A stretch of DNA of 64,000 bases from positions 1 through 64,000 of the forward strand of contig NZ_JBPWOA010000020.1 of the NCBI RefSeq assembly GCF_051781005.1, given 5' to 3'. The position numbers were made by a program, and so were the translations under genes. This DNA is from Anabaena sp051781005 (lineage in GTDB: Bacteria > Cyanobacteriota > Cyanobacteriia > Cyanobacteriales > Nostocaceae). Under the pieces are notes generated by a model. That model saw nothing but the letters and a program-made list of their open reading frames with translations. It ran no database searches and was not told the origin of the DNA. This document shows positions 62,865-64,000 of the stretch, one piece after another; the first letter of the stretch is position 1; the number at the start of each line of letters is the position of its first letter.

Positions 62865-64000
62865 ATGGTTAACTCTGCTCCTTCCCCCGTTAGCAACCGC
62901 AAGCCTTCCAAAGTAGAAGGTATCAAAGAAAATAGTAATTTTTTGCGTGAACCTGTAGCTACTGAGATTCTCCAGGACACAACTCACTTTAGTGAAGATG
63001 CAATCCAGATTCTCAAGTTTCACGGATCTTATCAACAAGATAACCGTGATAATCGCGCGAAAGGACAAGAAAAAGATTATCAGTTTATGCTGCGGACAAA
63101 AAATCCTGGTGGGTTAGTACCACCGCAGCTGTATTTGGCTTTGGATCAACTGGCTGATGAATATGGTAATCATACGCTCAGAGCTACGACTCGCCAAGGA
63201 TTTCAGGTACATGGTATCCTGAAAAAGAATCTGAAGGCAGCGATCGCTACTATTGTCCAAAATTTAGGTTCAACTTTAGGCGCTTGTGGTGACATTAACC
63301 GTAACGTCATGGCTCCCCCAGCCCCTTTAAAAAATCGTCCAGAATATGAATATGCTTGGGAATATGCCCAAAATATTGCTGATTTACTCTCTCCCCAAAC
63401 TGGCGCTTATTATGAAATTTGGTTAGATGGGGAAAAAGCAATTAGTGCAGAAGAACATCCAGATGTCAAAGCTGCACGACAAAGTAATGGTAACGGTACT
63501 ATTGTTCATGATTCCGTAGAACCAATCTATGGAACTCACTATATGCCTCGCAAATTTAAAATTTGCGTCACGGTTCCGGGTGATAATTCCGTTGATTTAT
63601 ATTCCCAAGATTTGACTTTGGTTGTCATCACCAATAAAAAAGGCGAATTGCAAGGGTTTGATGTCTTTGCTGGTGGTGGTTTAGGAAGAACACATAATAA
63701 AGAAGAAACCTTTGCCAGAGTTGCTGATCCCATTTGCTATGTAGCCAAGGATGATGTTTATAATCTCGTCAAGGCTATTGTCGCTACTCAGAGAGATTAT
63801 GGCGATCGCACTGACCGACGACACGCTCGGTTAAAATATTTAATCAATGATTGGGGTGTAGACAAATTCCGCACCCAAGTAGAAGAATATTTTGGCAAAA
63901 CTGTCGAACCTTTTAAAACCTTACCCAAGTTCAAATATCAGGACTTTTTAGGCTGGAATGAACAAGGCGACGGTAAACTGTTTTTGGGTATTTCTATTGA
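62865..64000 (+). CDS. sir: Ferredoxin-dependent sulfite reductase, 5' part
   Basis: ATG 62865 opens MVNSAPSPVSNRKPSKVEG, and the frame runs off the window after ~378 codons. The nitrite/sulfite reductase ferredoxin-like half-domain (FMLRTKNPGGLVPPQLYLAL, LRATTRQGFQVHG) and the siroheme-binding GACGDINRNVMAPPAP are visible. The sequence agrees with cyanobacterial Sir rather than NirA. The iron-sulfur Cys motifs lie beyond the window. The enzyme reduces sulfite to sulfide with six electrons from ferredoxin. Confidence 0.93.
   Translation, partial: MVNSAPSPVSNRKPSKVEGIKENSNFLREPVATEILQDTTHFSEDAIQILKFHGSYQQDNRDNRAKGQEKDYQFMLRTKNPGGLVPPQLYLALDQLADEYGNHTLRATTRQGFQVHGILKKNLKAAIATIVQNLGSTLGACGDINRNVMAPPAPLKNRPEYEYAWEYAQNIADLLSPQTGAYYEIWLDGEKAISAEEHPDVKAARQSNGNGTIVHDSVEPIYGTHYMPRKFKICVTVPGDNSVDLYSQDLTLVVITNKKGELQGFDVFAGGGLGRTHNKEETFARVADPICYVAKDDVYNLVKAIVATQRDYGDRTDRRHARLKYLINDWGVDKFRTQVEEYFGKTVEPFKTLPKFKYQDFLGWNEQGDGKLFLGISI

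Noticed and set aside
62790..63068. 92-codon minus-strand frame at the start of sir
   Set aside because: It is antisense to the highly conserved sulfite reductase start and lacks family resemblance.

Overview
This 64 kb window is chromosomal DNA of a filamentous, probably heterocyst-forming cyanobacterium (order Nostocales; genus not resolved). The grounds are frequent GCGATCGC (HIP1) octamers, a ferrochelatase carrying a chlorophyll-binding tail, a separate Hli protein, a bilin-type GAF histidine kinase, a hormogonium-polysaccharide glycosyltransferase of the HpsE type, a member of the Npun_F0813 family, and AT-rich intergenic DNA full of small dispersed repeats. No rRNA operon, CRISPR array or intact insertion sequence was seen. 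The only RNA gene found is tRNA-Arg(UCU).

Layout. 1-9.7 kb: 3' part of a UvrD-like helicase, an Rpn-type nuclease, methyltransferase, hemH, a DUF4126 membrane protein, purB, a histidine kinase and an SMR exporter. 9.7-20.3 kb: a Rieske-FAD oxidoreductase, then an exopolysaccharide-type island (GT-B protein, frameshifted pyruvyl transferase, HpsE-type GT2, second GT2) lying between an ABC-2 permease and an ABC ATPase. 20.4-29.7 kb: core genes: ArsA/Get3-like ATPase, three-GAF histidine kinase, dnaN, a seven-box oriC, dnaA, an HtrA-type protease and def. 30.2-32.2 kb: two HMA-like proteins around a DUF5132 protein. 32.4-35.1 kb: dhaK-dhaL and panE. 35.5-42.7 kb: an operon-like set (BMP-type ABC importer, unknown protein, oxalate-CoA-ligase-like enzyme) divergent from ureidoglycolate lyase, suggesting purine or ureide use. 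42.8-45 kb: aroA and an unknown gene. 45.4-50.3 kb: four exported proteins (beta-propeller-like, EndoU-type nuclease, PhoX-type phosphatase, coiled-coil protein), with a PHO-box-like element before phoX. 50.5-53.4 kb: redoxin, Hli and a MASE1-PAS-GGDEF cyclase. 53.7-57.2 kb: four deoxynucleotide-related genes in one direction (ThyA-like fusion, membrane-anchored dCTP-deaminase-like protein, nucleoside deoxyribosyltransferase-like protein, dCMP deaminase). 57.3-64 kb: tRNA-Arg, conserved cyanobacterial proteins, ADP-ribosylglycohydrolase, an outer-membrane-type protein and the start of sir.

The best candidate for an undescribed system is the 53.7-57.2 kb deoxynucleotide cluster. Its dCTP-deaminase-like member has a transmembrane tail and appears to have lost the catalytic glutamate. 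Intergenic DNA also records very small mobile elements caught in the act: a 105-bp TA-flanked MITE inside a palindromic repeat, and a clean 23-nt insertion distinguishing two copies of another repeat. A 17-bp perfect palindrome sits exactly where the pyruvyl transferase changes frame.
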